Shown: piece by piece, positions 31,550 to 42,310 of the stretch
How positions within the stretch are numbered: position 1 is the stretch's first letter
Layout of the letters: each line of letters begins with the position of its first letter
Assembly: GCA_016936505.1 (NCBI GenBank)
Contig: JAFGXS010000011.1
Coordinates: forward strand, 1 to 64,000
Origin: Bacteroidales bacterium
GTDB lineage: Bacteria; Bacteroidota; Bacteroidia; Bacteroidales; F082
Length of the DNA: 64,000 bases
Direction of reading: 5' to 3'
Program-made: the position numbers and the translations under genes
The notes under the pieces: generated by a model
The model's input: only the letters and a program-made list of their open reading frames with translations
Databases searched by the model: none
What the model was told of the DNA's origin: nothing

Positions 31550-33940
31550 ATGAAACAAAATCGACTTTTAGCCATTTTAACTTTTTTCATTCTATTCTCT
31601 TTAAACGCTTTCGATGCCAATGCCCAAATTGGTTCAGTAAAGGGTCAAATTATCAACAGCATAAATAATCAGCCGGTACCTTTTGCTGCCGTTCAGGTTA
31701 AAAACACAACTATTGGAGCCTCTACCGACGACAAAGGTTTTTTTGAACTAAAAGGAATTAAGCCCGGTTTTATAAGGCTGATCGTTTCATCACTGGGGTA
31801 TCAGAATGCCGAAAGTGGAGATATATTTATCAGTAATGAGAATGTGCCTTTTGTAGAGATTAAAATGCAACCTTCGACCCAACAACTAAAAGAAGTAAAG
31901 ATTTCTGCAGGAATTTTCAGACAAAGCGATATCGCTCCGGTTTCGATGCAAAGGCTGGGAATTAAACAAATTGTCGATAATCCAGGCAGCAACAGAGATA
32001 TTTCACGTGTTATTCAGTCGCTGCCCGGGATTGGTTCCACCCCAAATTACAGAAATGATATAATTGTTCGGGGTGGTGGCCCCTCAGAAAGCAGGTTTTA
32101 CCTTGATGGAATTGAAATTCCTGTACTAAACCATTTTGCTACACAAGGAGCATCAGGCGGTCCTGTAGGTATTCTGAACGCTGATTTTATTCAGTCGTTA
32201 AATTATTACGCCAGCTCTTTTCCTGCAGATCGTGGCAATGCTCTCAGCGGAGTTTTTGAGTTTTTCCTTAAAGAAGGTAGCCACGACAAAAATCATTTTC
32301 AGTTTGCTGTTGGTGCCAGTGAAGCGGCTATTACCTCGGACGGACCGCTTGGAAAAAAAACCAGTTATATCTTTTCTGTAAGAAGGTCCTATCTTCAGTT
32401 TCTATTTTCTGCCTTTGGCTTGCCATTTTTACCCACGTTCAACGACTATCAGTTGAAAACAAAAACTCAATTCGACAGCAAGAATCAATTAACGATTATT
32501 AGTTTGGGTTCATACGACCAGATGAAACTAAACACTGGAATTAAAAATCCTGATGCATCACAACAATATATTTTGGCACAAATTCCTGTAAATAATCAAT
32601 GGAGTTATACCATTGGGGCCAATTTCAAGCATTTTACCAAAAACGGGTTTCACACTTTTGTTTTAAGTCGTTCGATGTTATACAATCAACTTTATAAATA
32701 TCCTGATAACAATACATCATTAAGAAGAAGTCTCGATTACGAATCAAAACAGTCAGAAAACAGAATCAGATATGAATATACTTTTCTGCAAAAAGGTTAC
32801 ACCTTTAATTTTAGCACGAATCTGGATTTTTTGAAATATTACAACACCACAACTCAGGATGTTTACGAAAATGACAGTACACAATATGCTCAATATGAAA
32901 CATTATTAAGAACCACTGGTTACGGATTATCGGGACAAGTTTCAAAAAAATATTTTGGCGACAGATTGTCACTTAGTTTGGGAATCCGTTTTGATGGAAA
33001 CAATTACAATAGTAATATGAGCAACCCGCTAAAACAATTCTCACCTCGCTTTGCGGCTTCTTATGCTTTTAACGAAAAAACGAGCGTAAGCGCATCGCTT
33101 GGAAGATATTCTGAACTTCCTGCTGCAACAACACTAGGCTTTAAAACAAATAACATTTACGCAAATAAATCCACGTCTTCTTATATCGATGCCAATCATT
33201 ATAATTTAGGTTTAAGTTATCAACCCGATAAAAACATGTTTTTCCAGCTAACAGGTTTCTATAAGTTTTACGAAAACTATCCTATCAACTTAGTAACGGG
33301 TTCAAGTTTGGCTAATGAAGGAGCTGCTTACAGTAGTGTAGTAGGAACGGTTCCTGCCATTTTTGAAGGCAAAGGCAAAGCTTATGGTTTTGAACTGGTG
33401 AACCGTTTAAACTTTGAACATTTTAACCTGATTGCTTCCTACACATTTGTCAGAAGCCTGTTTACAGATCTTAACGGCAATTATATTCCTTCATCATGGG
33501 ACAGCAAAAACCTCATCACAATAACCGGTTCACAAGCTTTAAAAAGAAACTGGCAAATTGGTTTTAAATGGCGTTTTGTAGGTGGATTGCCTTACACACC
33601 ATTTGATCTACAAAAATCTGCTAATGTTCAAGCTTGGAACGCAACAGGAAAACCATACTTGGACTACAATCTTTTGAATGCAGACAGATTACCTTCTTTT
33701 AATCAGTTGGATATGCGTATAGACAAAAAATACTTTTTCAAAAAATGGTCGCTTTGGCTCTATATAGACGTACAAAATGTTTACAATTTTCAATACAAAG
33801 GGCAGGATTATATCATCAGAGAAAAAGCACCTGACGGCAGCTACCTTACAACGAATAACGGAGCCGATTATGTATTGCAGTCAATAGAAAACATCAGTGG
33901 AACTGTATTACCCACTATAGGAATTATTATTGGTTTCTAA
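31550..33940 (+). CDS. TonB-dependent receptor with N-terminal carboxypeptidase-regulatory-like domain
   Basis: GSVKGQIINSINNQPVPFAAVQVKNT, plug RVIQSLPGIGSTPNYRNDIIVRGGGPSESRFYLDGIEIP, beta-barrel C-terminus. Confidence 0.94.
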   Translation: MKQNRLLAILTFFILFSLNAFDANAQIGSVKGQIINSINNQPVPFAAVQVKNTTIGASTDDKGFFELKGIKPGFIRLIVSSLGYQNAESGDIFISNENVPFVEIKMQPSTQQLKEVKISAGIFRQSDIAPVSMQRLGIKQIVDNPGSNRDISRVIQSLPGIGSTPNYRNDIIVRGGGPSESRFYLDGIEIPVLNHFATQGASGGPVGILNADFIQSLNYYASSFPADRGNALSGVFEFFLKEGSHDKNHFQFAVGASEAAITSDGPLGKKTSYIFSVRRSYLQFLFSAFGLPFLPTFNDYQLKTKTQFDSKNQLTIISLGSYDQMKLNTGIKNPDASQQYILAQIPVNNQWSYTIGANFKHFTKNGFHTFVLSRSMLYNQLYKYPDNNTSLRRSLDYESKQSENRIRYEYTFLQKGYTFNFSTNLDFLKYYNTTTQDVYENDSTQYAQYETLLRTTGYGLSGQVSKKYFGDRLSLSLGIRFDGNNYNSNMSNPLKQFSPRFAASYAFNEKTSVSASLGRYSELPAATTLGFKTNNIYANKSTSSYIDANHYNLGLSYQPDKNMFFQLTGFYKFYENYPINLVTGSSLANEGAAYSSVVGTVPAIFEGKGKAYGFELVNRLNFEHFNLIASYTFVRSLFTDLNGNYIPSSWDSKNLITITGSQALKRNWQIGFKWRFVGGLPYTPFDLQKSANVQAWNATGKPYLDYNLLNADRLPSFNQLDMRIDKKYFFKKWSLWLYIDVQNVYNFQYKGQDYIIREKAPDGSYLTTNNGADYVLQSIENISGTVLPTIGIIIGF

Positions 33941-33996
33941 GAAAAAATATTATCCGGAAGATTTCATTATTTTAGTCAAGTTAAACCATAAAAACT

Positions 33997-34311
33997 ATGA
34001 CTGAAAAATCTGAACGCATCAAAACATACAAAGAGTTTTATCACTTTTACCTGACAGAACATGAAAACAAAACCTGTAGATGGCTTCATTTTACAGGAAC
34101 GGCAATTTTATTTACTGATGTTATCTATTTGAGCATTGCCGGGCTTTGGGCAGAATTCTGGTGGACTTTACCCGTGATTGGATACGGATTTGCCTGGGTT
34201 GGACATTTCTTTTTCGAAAAAAACAAACCTGCCACATTTAAATATCCTTTGTGGAGTCTTTTTTCAGATTTCAGAATGTTTTTCGAGATGTTGACTAGAA
34301 AAATAAAATAG
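33997..34311 (+). CDS. DUF962 / Mpo1-like membrane protein
   Basis: FYHFYLTEHENKTCRWLHFTGTAILF and GFAWVGHFFFEKNKPATFKYPLWSL motifs. Confidence 0.88.
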   Translation: MTEKSERIKTYKEFYHFYLTEHENKTCRWLHFTGTAILFTDVIYLSIAGLWAEFWWTLPVIGYGFAWVGHFFFEKNKPATFKYPLWSLFSDFRMFFEMLTRKIK

Positions 34312-34316
34312 TCTGA

Positions 34317-35120
34317 CTATTCTTTTTCTTTAGCTTTATTCCAGTAACCGTCCATTTCATCTAAAGACATGTAAATCAGGCTTTTTCCGTCTTTAGCAGA
34401 TTCTGTTTCTATGAACTGAAATCTTTTGATGAACTTTATATTGGTTCGCTCCAAAGCGTCATCAGGGTTTATGCCGATATACCTTGCATAATTCACCAAA
34501 GCAAACATCAGATCGCCAAATTCTTCTTCAACTTTTTGTTTAGAACCACCGTCCTTAATTTCGACCTTCAGCTCTTCCATCTCTTCTATCACTTTATCCC
34601 AAACCTGATCCACATGCCGCCACTCAAAGCCAACACCTTTCACTTTATCCTGAATACGATAAGCTTTCAGCAAGGGAGGTAATGATTTAGGAACACCGGA
34701 AAGAACTGATTTTTTGCCTTCTTTTAGTTTGAGTTTTTCCCAGTTTTCGGCCACCTCATCGGCATCAGACACCTTAACTTCACCATAAATATGAGGATGC
34801 CGGTACACCAATTTTTCAGAAATCTGATCCAGTACATCCTTGATATCAAAAGCCTTTTTTTCTGAACCTATCTTGGCATAAAAAACCATGTGCATCAATA
34901 GATCACCCAATTCTTCACGAATTCCTTTCAAATCCTCATCCAAAATGGCATCTGAAAGTTCATAAACCTCCTCGATAGTAAGATGACGAAGACTTTCCAG
35001 CGTTTGTTTTTTATCCCACGGACATCCGGTACGTAAGTCGTCCATAATATCAAGTAAACGGCCAAAAGCCTCCAACTTTTCCTGTCTTGATGCTCCAAAT
35101 GAAGAATCTGAATTTTTCAT
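34317..35120 (-). CDS. mazG: Nucleoside triphosphate pyrophosphohydrolase MazG
   Basis: LRTGCPWDKKQTLESLRHLTIEEVYEL, REELGDLLMHMVFYAKI and repeated EEEFGDLMFALVNYAR. Confidence 0.95.
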   Translation of the reverse strand: MKNSDSSFGASRQEKLEAFGRLLDIMDDLRTGCPWDKKQTLESLRHLTIEEVYELSDAILDEDLKGIREELGDLLMHMVFYAKIGSEKKAFDIKDVLDQISEKLVYRHPHIYGEVKVSDADEVAENWEKLKLKEGKKSVLSGVPKSLPPLLKAYRIQDKVKGVGFEWRHVDQVWDKVIEEMEELKVEIKDGGSKQKVEEEFGDLMFALVNYARYIGINPDDALERTNIKFIKRFQFIETESAKDGKSLIYMSLDEMDGYWNKAKEKE

Positions 35121-35161
35121 AATAAATTTTAAAAGTCCAAATTTCAGGAAAAACCCGGAAA

Positions 35162-36631
35162 TTAATATGCTTTAGCGAAAACTACTCTTCCTTTGGATGA
35201 ATTACCGGTAAAAATACATTTTCCGGTTTCTGTACCTTCTCCTAAAGGGATCAGGCGGATAGTAGCTTTTGTTTCGTCTTTAATTTTCTGTTCGGTTTCA
35301 GGAGTTCCATCCCAGTGTGCCCATACAAAACCACCTTTTTCAATCTGGGCTTTGAAATCATCCCATGTATCAACTTTAAAAGTATTTTCTTCACGAAAAT
35401 CCAACGCCTTTTGATAGATATTTTTCTGTATCTGCTCCAAAAGATTTTCCACTTTAGCAGCGATGTTTTCCCTGTGCAACATTTCTTTCTCCAGAGTATC
35501 TCTACGGGCAACTTCCACAGTATTATTTTGCATGTCTCTGGGACCAACGGCCAAACGAACAGGAACTCCTTTCAGCTCCCACTCGTTAAACTTATAACCA
35601 GGTTTAAACGAATCGCGATCATCATATTTAACTGAAATTCCTTTAGCCCTCAGTTCAGCAACAATTTCTTTCACATATTGACTAATGGCTTCTCTTTCTT
35701 CTTCTTTCCTGTAGATAGGAACAATTACCACCTGAATAGGCGCTAATTTTGGAGGAAGAACCAATCCATTATCATCAGAATGAGCCATAATCAAGGCTCC
35801 AATCAAACGGGTAGAAACGCCCCAGGAAGTAGCCCAAACATGTTCCAATTTATTTTCTTTATTCAAAAAAGTTACATCAAAAGCTTTAGCAAAATTCTGA
35901 CCCAGAAAATGTGAAGTTCCTGCTTGCAAAGCTTTACCATCTTGCATAAGTGCTTCGATACAGTAAGTTTCAACAGCACCGGCAAAACGTTCGTTAGGAG
36001 ATTTTATACCTTTCAAAACAGGAACACCCATATATTTCTCAGCAAAATCGGCATATACATCCAACATTGTTTCGGCTTCCTTAATAGCCTCTTCCCGTGT
36101 AGCATGAGCTGTATGACCTTCCTGCCAAAGAAATTCTGCAGTACGTAAAAACAAACGGGTACGCATTTCCCAGCGCACCACATTAGCCCATTGGTTCACA
36201 AGCAAAGGTAAATCCCGGTACGATTGAATCCATTTCCTGTAAGTATCCCAGATAATCGTTTCAGAAGTGGGGCGTACAATGAGTTCTTCTTCCAACTTAG
36301 CATCAGGATCAACAATAATCCCTCCTTTTTCATCATTTTTTAAACGATAATGAGTTACAACCGCACATTCTTTAGCAAAACCTTCAACGTGATTGGCTTC
36401 CTTACTGAAAAAGGATTTGGGGATAAACAAAGGAAAATATGCGTTCTCATGACCTGTTTCTTTAAACATATCATCCAGTACATGCTGCATTTTTTCCCAG
36501 ATAGAATATCCGTAAGGTTTAATTACCATGGAACCACGAACGGCAGAAGTTTCTGCTAATCCAGCACTTACAACCAATTCATTATACCATTGCGAATAAT
36601 TTTCGCTTCTGCTTGTTAATTTTTTTGCCAT
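35162..36631 (-). CDS. proS: Proline--tRNA ligase
   Basis: [76 protein letters not shown]; start trimmed to MAKKLTS. Confidence 0.96.
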   Translation of the reverse strand: MAKKLTSRSENYSQWYNELVVSAGLAETSAVRGSMVIKPYGYSIWEKMQHVLDDMFKETGHENAYFPLFIPKSFFSKEANHVEGFAKECAVVTHYRLKNDEKGGIIVDPDAKLEEELIVRPTSETIIWDTYRKWIQSYRDLPLLVNQWANVVRWEMRTRLFLRTAEFLWQEGHTAHATREEAIKEAETMLDVYADFAEKYMGVPVLKGIKSPNERFAGAVETYCIEALMQDGKALQAGTSHFLGQNFAKAFDVTFLNKENKLEHVWATSWGVSTRLIGALIMAHSDDNGLVLPPKLAPIQVVIVPIYRKEEEREAISQYVKEIVAELRAKGISVKYDDRDSFKPGYKFNEWELKGVPVRLAVGPRDMQNNTVEVARRDTLEKEMLHRENIAAKVENLLEQIQKNIYQKALDFREENTFKVDTWDDFKAQIEKGGFVWAHWDGTPETEQKIKDETKATIRLIPLGEGTETGKCIFTGNSSKGRVVFAKAY

Positions 36632-36715
36632 TTTGAAATTTTGGTATAGTCTTTGCAACTTTTTTTAAGAATGGCAAAAATAAACAATGTTTATATAAGC
36701 ACAATATTTAATACC

Positions 36716-38128
36716 ATGAAGACAATAAAATACATCTTTTTAACTACCATGGGAATCAGCCTTTTCTTACTTACAGGTTGTACGATGACCCAAAACCTTC
36801 CGTACGATGACGTGTACAGTTCAGGCTCAACTCCCATTCCACAGCAAAATACAGCTTTGCAATACACCTCTTCACAACCCCGACAAAATAGTGTCTATAA
36901 CGAAGGAAATGTTCAGGTTGTAAACCTTGCCAATAATGACACAGTTCAAAAAAATGATACAATTCAGTATTCCAAAGAAGTTGTACTAATTAAAAATGAC
37001 ACCTCACAGCCCTCGACTAACATTTACAATTATTATTCGGGTCTTAATTTTGATAATCCTTATTTCGGAACCGGAACTTATGGATGGTCAATGAGTAGTT
37101 CATATTGGGGATGGGGAAGCACCGGATATTGGAATTATCCTTATTCTTGGTATTCTCCATACTACAGCAGTTGGGGTTATCCATATTATAACTCTTTCTA
37201 TGGATGGAACAGCTGGTATTGGGGATATCCTTATTCATGGTATTCTCCTTATACCTGGAACAGTCCGTATTATTATGGGTATTACCCAAGTTATTACTAT
37301 CCTTATAGCTACAACAGTAATAATGTTAGGTATGGACACAGAAACACCAGCTACCTGGGGGGAAGTCTTCCCAGAAATGCACTTACAGGAGGATATGTAC
37401 CCCTAAAATCTTCATCATACAGCAGATCAAGAAGCAGCACACCTGGTACTACTGTTAATACCAATCCACGGTTATCCAACAGGTCTGAAAGAGTGATCGA
37501 GAATTTCAAAACTGATACAAAAAGAAGTTCTGTTAGCAACAATGAAAGAAGATCAATGTACCAAAAACCTGACAGGGGTTCAAACCAAACTTCTGTAAAC
37601 AATTATCAGAACCGCACAAGAGAACCACGCTCAGAGTTCAAAGCGGGCTCTCAAACAAATGGAATAAGCACCATTAGACCAAGGTATCAGAAACCAAGAC
37701 AATATCAGAGTCTGGATAATAGAAACCCAAGAAGCAGTAAGGAATACTTTAGAACACAACCTAATAATCTTGTAAGAACTGTTCCTGCAAACAAAACAAC
37801 ACGAGTAACTACAAATACTCCAACAAGACGGTTTAATGTATATCGACCGGAAAATACACGTCAGGTAAATCAGAGACCTGTTTACAGAACTACAACAAAT
37901 AGCAGGCCCATGTATCAACCTTCTCGTTCGGTTTCTCCATTTAAATCCACCAGGACTTATACACCAAACAGGAACTATTCTTCTCCAAGAACAAATAACT
38001 CATCCAGACCCAGCAATTCATCTTTCAGCCCTTCAAGAACCTCTACAGGTTCATCCGGAACAGGAAGTAGTAGTGGCGGTTCACGCTCAACAGGTGGTGG
38101 CGGAGGAGGTAGCCCTCACAGAAGATAA
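36716..38128 (+). CDS. Low-complexity Tyr/Ser/Trp/Pro-rich lipoprotein (vitellogenin-II-like annotation class)
   Basis: Lipobox LLTGC; YPYSWYSPYYSSWGYPYYNSFYGWNSWYWGYPYSWYSPY repeats; basic Arg/Ser/Thr-rich C-terminal half ending GSSSGGSRSTGGGGGGSPHRR. Confidence 0.8.
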   Translation: MKTIKYIFLTTMGISLFLLTGCTMTQNLPYDDVYSSGSTPIPQQNTALQYTSSQPRQNSVYNEGNVQVVNLANNDTVQKNDTIQYSKEVVLIKNDTSQPSTNIYNYYSGLNFDNPYFGTGTYGWSMSSSYWGWGSTGYWNYPYSWYSPYYSSWGYPYYNSFYGWNSWYWGYPYSWYSPYTWNSPYYYGYYPSYYYPYSYNSNNVRYGHRNTSYLGGSLPRNALTGGYVPLKSSSYSRSRSSTPGTTVNTNPRLSNRSERVIENFKTDTKRSSVSNNERRSMYQKPDRGSNQTSVNNYQNRTREPRSEFKAGSQTNGISTIRPRYQKPRQYQSLDNRNPRSSKEYFRTQPNNLVRTVPANKTTRVTTNTPTRRFNVYRPENTRQVNQRPVYRTTTNSRPMYQPSRSVSPFKSTRTYTPNRNYSSPRTNNSSRPSNSSFSPSRTSTGSSGTGSSSGGSRSTGGGGGGSPHRR

Positions 38129-38174
38129 AACAGGACACGACAGTAAATTATTTAAAGATTAAAAAAATAAGATT

Positions 38175-39632
38175 ATGAAAAGATATATCATAGTACTTGT
38201 GCTCAGCATACTTACAGGGTCTATTTTTGCACAAGGTGCTTCAGATGCGCTAACCTATTCTCAGTCGTATTACATGGGAACCGCGAGAAGTATGGCAATG
38301 GGAGGATCATTTGGTGCCTTGGGAGCTGATCTTTCTGTAGCAGCTACAAATCCAGCAGGATTGGGCCTTTATCGTGTAAGTGAATTTTCCATTTCTACTT
38401 ACTTTAATAATTCAAATGTTCACTCAAATTATTTTAATCTGAATTCGGATGGTTACAAATCAAATTCAGGCTTAAGCAATGTTGGTTATGTTTATGTTAC
38501 CAAATTAAATCCAAAATACAGTGGAGGATGGGTAAATATTCAATTTGCTATCGGAAAAAACAAAATCAACGACTTTACTTCATTCACAAATATACAGGGC
38601 CTGAATCCCAATAATTCAAGAATTGATAGTTATATCAATACGGCCAACGGAACAGAAGAATCAAACTTATCAAGTGTTTTTCCATACCATATCTATCCTG
38701 CATGGGAAGTATATTTATTAAATCCGGAACCCGGCTCAACCAATACATACGACAGTCCTGTTCCAATGGGTGGTGTTTATCAGCAAGATCAACATTACAG
38801 ATCAGGTGGAGTGAATGAATATTATCTGAGTGCTGCTGCAAATTTTCAGAATAAACTTTTTATCGGGGCAACCCTTGGTTTTAATTCACTGGAATATAAG
38901 GACAACTCATACTACTCTGAAACTTTTCAGACAGACTCAACCAATCAATTAAGTATTTGGGGGGTTGACCAAACTCTAAGCACATCAGGAACAGGGGTCA
39001 ATCTTAAATTAGGAGTTATTTTTCAACCCATGAATTGGCTTAGACTTGGACTTGCTTATCATACTTCCACATGGTATTATGGCATGACAGATACCTGGAA
39101 TACTTATACTTATGCTAACTTGCCCGGATATATTAACAAGGATCACACTTCTGATATAGGAGTTTATAATTATTCATTAAAAACCCCTTCTTCTTGGCTA
39201 GGTGATATTGGAATTATAATCGGTAAAAGAGGTTCAATATCAGCTGAAATTGAAAATGTAAATTACGCTTCCATGAGCCTATCAGCACCTGATTATAGTT
39301 TTTCCAATGAAAATAGCGATATCAGAAAATATTACAGATCAGTTACCAATTATCGGCTGGGAACCGAATGGCGGCTGGGAATGATGGATGTTCGTGCCGG
39401 TTACGCTTACTATGCAAGTCCTTATGCTAACAACACAAATGACGGTTCAAGAGAAATTGTATCAGGTGGAGTTGGTTTTAACTTAGGAAACTATAGTATT
39501 GGAATAACAGCGCTTCAATCAATCCAAAAAGAGGATTATTATGTCTACACAAATGTTTATAATCTTCCAGTATCTCAAAACACCATTAAAAGCACCATGG
39601 TTGTTTTTAGTTTAAACTACAGATTTTATTAG
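38175..39632 (+). CDS. OmpP1/FadL-family outer-membrane protein
   Basis: TARSMAMGGSFGALGADLSVAATNPAGLGLYR; beta-barrel with C-terminal aromatic (NYRFY). Confidence 0.88.
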   Translation: MKRYIIVLVLSILTGSIFAQGASDALTYSQSYYMGTARSMAMGGSFGALGADLSVAATNPAGLGLYRVSEFSISTYFNNSNVHSNYFNLNSDGYKSNSGLSNVGYVYVTKLNPKYSGGWVNIQFAIGKNKINDFTSFTNIQGLNPNNSRIDSYINTANGTEESNLSSVFPYHIYPAWEVYLLNPEPGSTNTYDSPVPMGGVYQQDQHYRSGGVNEYYLSAAANFQNKLFIGATLGFNSLEYKDNSYYSETFQTDSTNQLSIWGVDQTLSTSGTGVNLKLGVIFQPMNWLRLGLAYHTSTWYYGMTDTWNTYTYANLPGYINKDHTSDIGVYNYSLKTPSSWLGDIGIIIGKRGSISAEIENVNYASMSLSAPDYSFSNENSDIRKYYRSVTNYRLGTEWRLGMMDVRAGYAYYASPYANNTNDGSREIVSGGVGFNLGNYSIGITALQSIQKEDYYVYTNVYNLPVSQNTIKSTMVVFSLNYRFY

Positions 39633-41134
39633 TAGTTTAATGCTTTCTGAACCCGGGATAAACTTTCTTTTGCAACACCCCGTATACCATTACGGTATTG
39701 TTTAAAGTTAAGCTGAAGACAAAGGTTATAATAAAATGCTGCATGCTGCAAACTATCCTGTACTTCATAAATTTCCCCTAGTTTTAAAGCAGAATTACCA
39801 GCAAAATATAACGTAGAATACCGGCCTTCATCAATGGTTTGCCGGTATTTTTCTTTGGCTTCCGGCCAATTCTTCAGATTCTGGGCTATTCGTCCATAGC
39901 GATAGGTTCTTTCCAGTTTTTCGTCTTTAGTAAGAGCCATTTGTGAAGAAGCAATTAAAACATTTTTTGATTTTTCAAAATAACCACCATCAAAAAGCAG
40001 CCTTGATTTTAACAACATCAAGTTGGGAACCTTATTACTTTGCGCCTCCTGATAGGCTTGTTTATCAGCATCCACCATTTTATTTCCACGAACCAAAACC
40101 GAGTCCATCATTCTGAAATAGCCCAATGTATCGCCTTTTAACAGAGCCGCCCAACCCCGTTTTCTCCAGGCATCTTTTATGTAATTAACTCCGTGGAAAT
40201 TTTTTAAAAAAATTTGATAATACGAATCTGAAGTGGTGTCTAATCTTTTTATAAGACAATCGCCTTTTAGATAATCCAGAAAATAGAATGGGTAATAGCC
40301 TTTTAGCAACAACATCTTGTTGAGCAAAGAAAAAGCCTCGTCATTTTTACCTGTTTTAATCAGTATCTCTGCTTTCAAATAATCTATTAAAAGATTTTGC
40401 GTTCCAACTTTATCAATTTCCACTTTAATTTTATTCACTCCCTGGTGTTCTGGAGATAAACTTAATGTAATGATTCCCGTCAAAAACATTGATTCGTTCT
40501 TTAAAAAAGAATAGTCAGGATTTTTCAAGCTCTGTTGTAACGCATTATAAATTTCCTTCTCACCCTGACTTACGGTTCCCTGCATAGAAACAATTTTTAA
40601 AACCCACCTGTATTGATCCGGAATTAAGCCAACAATAGTATGCAGTACTCCAAGTGTTAAATCATTTGGAGCAAAATCAGGAAAAAGCTCATGATTCTGA
40701 GTTATCTGCCTGTATGCTTTGTTTAAATTCCAACCCGTTTGAAAATACTGACCGAATTTGGCACTTACCAGGGCCCATTGCAGATTCATATTAGCCAGCA
40801 TCCATAAACGATAAGGATTTTGCTCACTCAAAGCTTCAACCTGATTATACCGACTTGAAATTAACGGTTGAATTGAATCATACAGATTTTTATCTTCACT
40901 AATAAATACCTCTATAAAATCCACATAGTTTTCCTGATAAGGAACCCAAAAAAATTTTTGCTCATCAAGTGATAATGAGGACAGAATTTTTTTTGCTGCC
41001 GGAGTTCTCAACGAGGTTAAATACTCATAGGATAAACCAAGAGAATCAGTCATTCCATTGTTCTGAGCATAAGTACCCTGAACAACAAACCACAACAAAA
41101 AAATAAGAAACAATCTTTTGATCCGAACCAACAT
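39629..41134 (-). CDS. Tetratricopeptide-repeat secreted protein
   Basis: Signal peptide, TPR-like helices across residues ~200-480. Confidence 0.7.
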   Translation of the reverse strand: MLVRIKRLFLIFLLWFVVQGTYAQNNGMTDSLGLSYEYLTSLRTPAAKKILSSLSLDEQKFFWVPYQENYVDFIEVFISEDKNLYDSIQPLISSRYNQVEALSEQNPYRLWMLANMNLQWALVSAKFGQYFQTGWNLNKAYRQITQNHELFPDFAPNDLTLGVLHTIVGLIPDQYRWVLKIVSMQGTVSQGEKEIYNALQQSLKNPDYSFLKNESMFLTGIITLSLSPEHQGVNKIKVEIDKVGTQNLLIDYLKAEILIKTGKNDEAFSLLNKMLLLKGYYPFYFLDYLKGDCLIKRLDTTSDSYYQIFLKNFHGVNYIKDAWRKRGWAALLKGDTLGYFRMMDSVLVRGNKMVDADKQAYQEAQSNKVPNLMLLKSRLLFDGGYFEKSKNVLIASSQMALTKDEKLERTYRYGRIAQNLKNWPEAKEKYRQTIDEGRYSTLYFAGNSALKLGEIYEVQDSLQHAAFYYNLCLQLNFKQYRNGIRGVAKESLSRVQKALNY

Positions 41135-41343
41135 TCTATGGATTTAACAGTTTTATTGGACTAAAATAAATGTTCGGGCAAAGGTATTGATTTCAGGAAA
41201 GCAAAAAAAAGTTAAAACTATCTATATTAAAACTACATTTAACAAAGATTTGATTTGATTATGAACAGCTTATGCGTTTTCAGAAACAATAAATCAAAAA
41301 TTAGTTAGACAGTCTATTTTCTATCCAATATTGATATTTAAGT

Positions 41344-41351
41344 TACATTTG
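41344..41351 (+). promoter_or_regulatory. Bacteroidota -7 promoter element for nadK
   Basis: TACATTTG matches TAnnTTTG upstream of ATG 41376. Confidence 0.55.
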
Positions 41352-41375
41352 CACACAATAGTAACCCACTTTTCA

Positions 41376-42251
41376 ATGAATATTGCAATCTTTGGTAAAC
41401 AGCTTTCTGATACACATATACCCTATCTGGAACAACTGTTTGATGAGTTGAATAAAAGAAGGGCAAAGATTTGCATTTTTAAACCTTATTTTGAAGAGCT
41501 TCAAACCCAAATAAAATTTGCAGTAAAACCTGGTGTTTTTACCAGGCCCGACGAAATAAAAAATTTGGATATCCTTTTTTCAATCGGAGGAGATGGAACC
41601 ATTCTGGACGCTGTGCCCTACGTTCAGGATAAAAACGTTCCTATGATGGGGATCAATATGGGCAGACTTGGGTTTTTATCGAGCATTTCAAAAGATGAAA
41701 TGAAAGAGGCTATCGACAACATTTACAAAAAAGATTACCGACTGGAACAAAGAGCACTCATTCGGATATCCAAGCCAAAGGAATTGTTTGGGTCGCTAAA
41801 TTTTGCTCTTAACGACGTAACTCTTTATCGAGACAAAAACACATCGCTGGTTGCCGTTCATGTATATGTTGACGATTTATTTTTAAATACCTATTGGGGT
41901 GATGGTTTAATTATTGCTACGCCAACCGGATCAACAGCCTACTCGTTAAGTGTTGGAGGCCCCATAGTAACCCCAGGATCAGAAAATTTTGTTATTGCAC
42001 CTATTGCATCGCACAATTTAACGGTTCGACCTATCGTTATTCCTGACAAAAGTCGCATTAAACTTAAAATTGAAGGACGCGAAAAAACGTTCCAACTTAC
42101 AATGGATTCAAGAGTTGCTACTATTCGAGAAATGGAAGAAATAGTTCTCGAGAAATGTGATTTCAAAATTAATCTGGTTCAAATGCCCGACCATAACTTT
42201 TTTTCTACCATACGTGAAAAATTATTGTGGGGAAGAGACATCAGGAACTAA
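41376..42251 (+). CDS. nadK: NAD kinase
   Basis: LFSIGGDGTILDAV, GINMGRLGFLS, TPTGSTAYSLSVGGPIV; start trimmed to MNIAIFGK. Confidence 0.95.
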   Translation: MNIAIFGKQLSDTHIPYLEQLFDELNKRRAKICIFKPYFEELQTQIKFAVKPGVFTRPDEIKNLDILFSIGGDGTILDAVPYVQDKNVPMMGINMGRLGFLSSISKDEMKEAIDNIYKKDYRLEQRALIRISKPKELFGSLNFALNDVTLYRDKNTSLVAVHVYVDDLFLNTYWGDGLIIATPTGSTAYSLSVGGPIVTPGSENFVIAPIASHNLTVRPIVIPDKSRIKLKIEGREKTFQLTMDSRVATIREMEEIVLEKCDFKINLVQMPDHNFFSTIREKLLWGRDIRN

Positions 42252-42275
42252 AGTCCTGAATTACTAAAAAAATGA

Positions 42276-42283
42276 TAAATTTG
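42276..42283 (+). promoter_or_regulatory. Bacteroidota -7 promoter element for the DUF6089 OMP gene
   Basis: TAAATTTG matches TAnnTTTG, 28 nt before ATG 42311. Confidence 0.5.
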
Positions 42284-42310
42284 CCGCTCAAAATCAGGCA
42301 GTAGAGGTAT

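Noticed and set aside
37050-37320. Possible CRISPR-like or minisatellite repeat
   Set aside because: Repeats are irregular and in frame within a lipoprotein CDS; no constant repeat/unique spacer pattern.
37044-37602. Overlapping antisense ORFs (81 and 83 aa) across the Tyr-rich repeat region
   Set aside because: Low-complexity reverse complements of the repeat-coding DNA; not independently supported.
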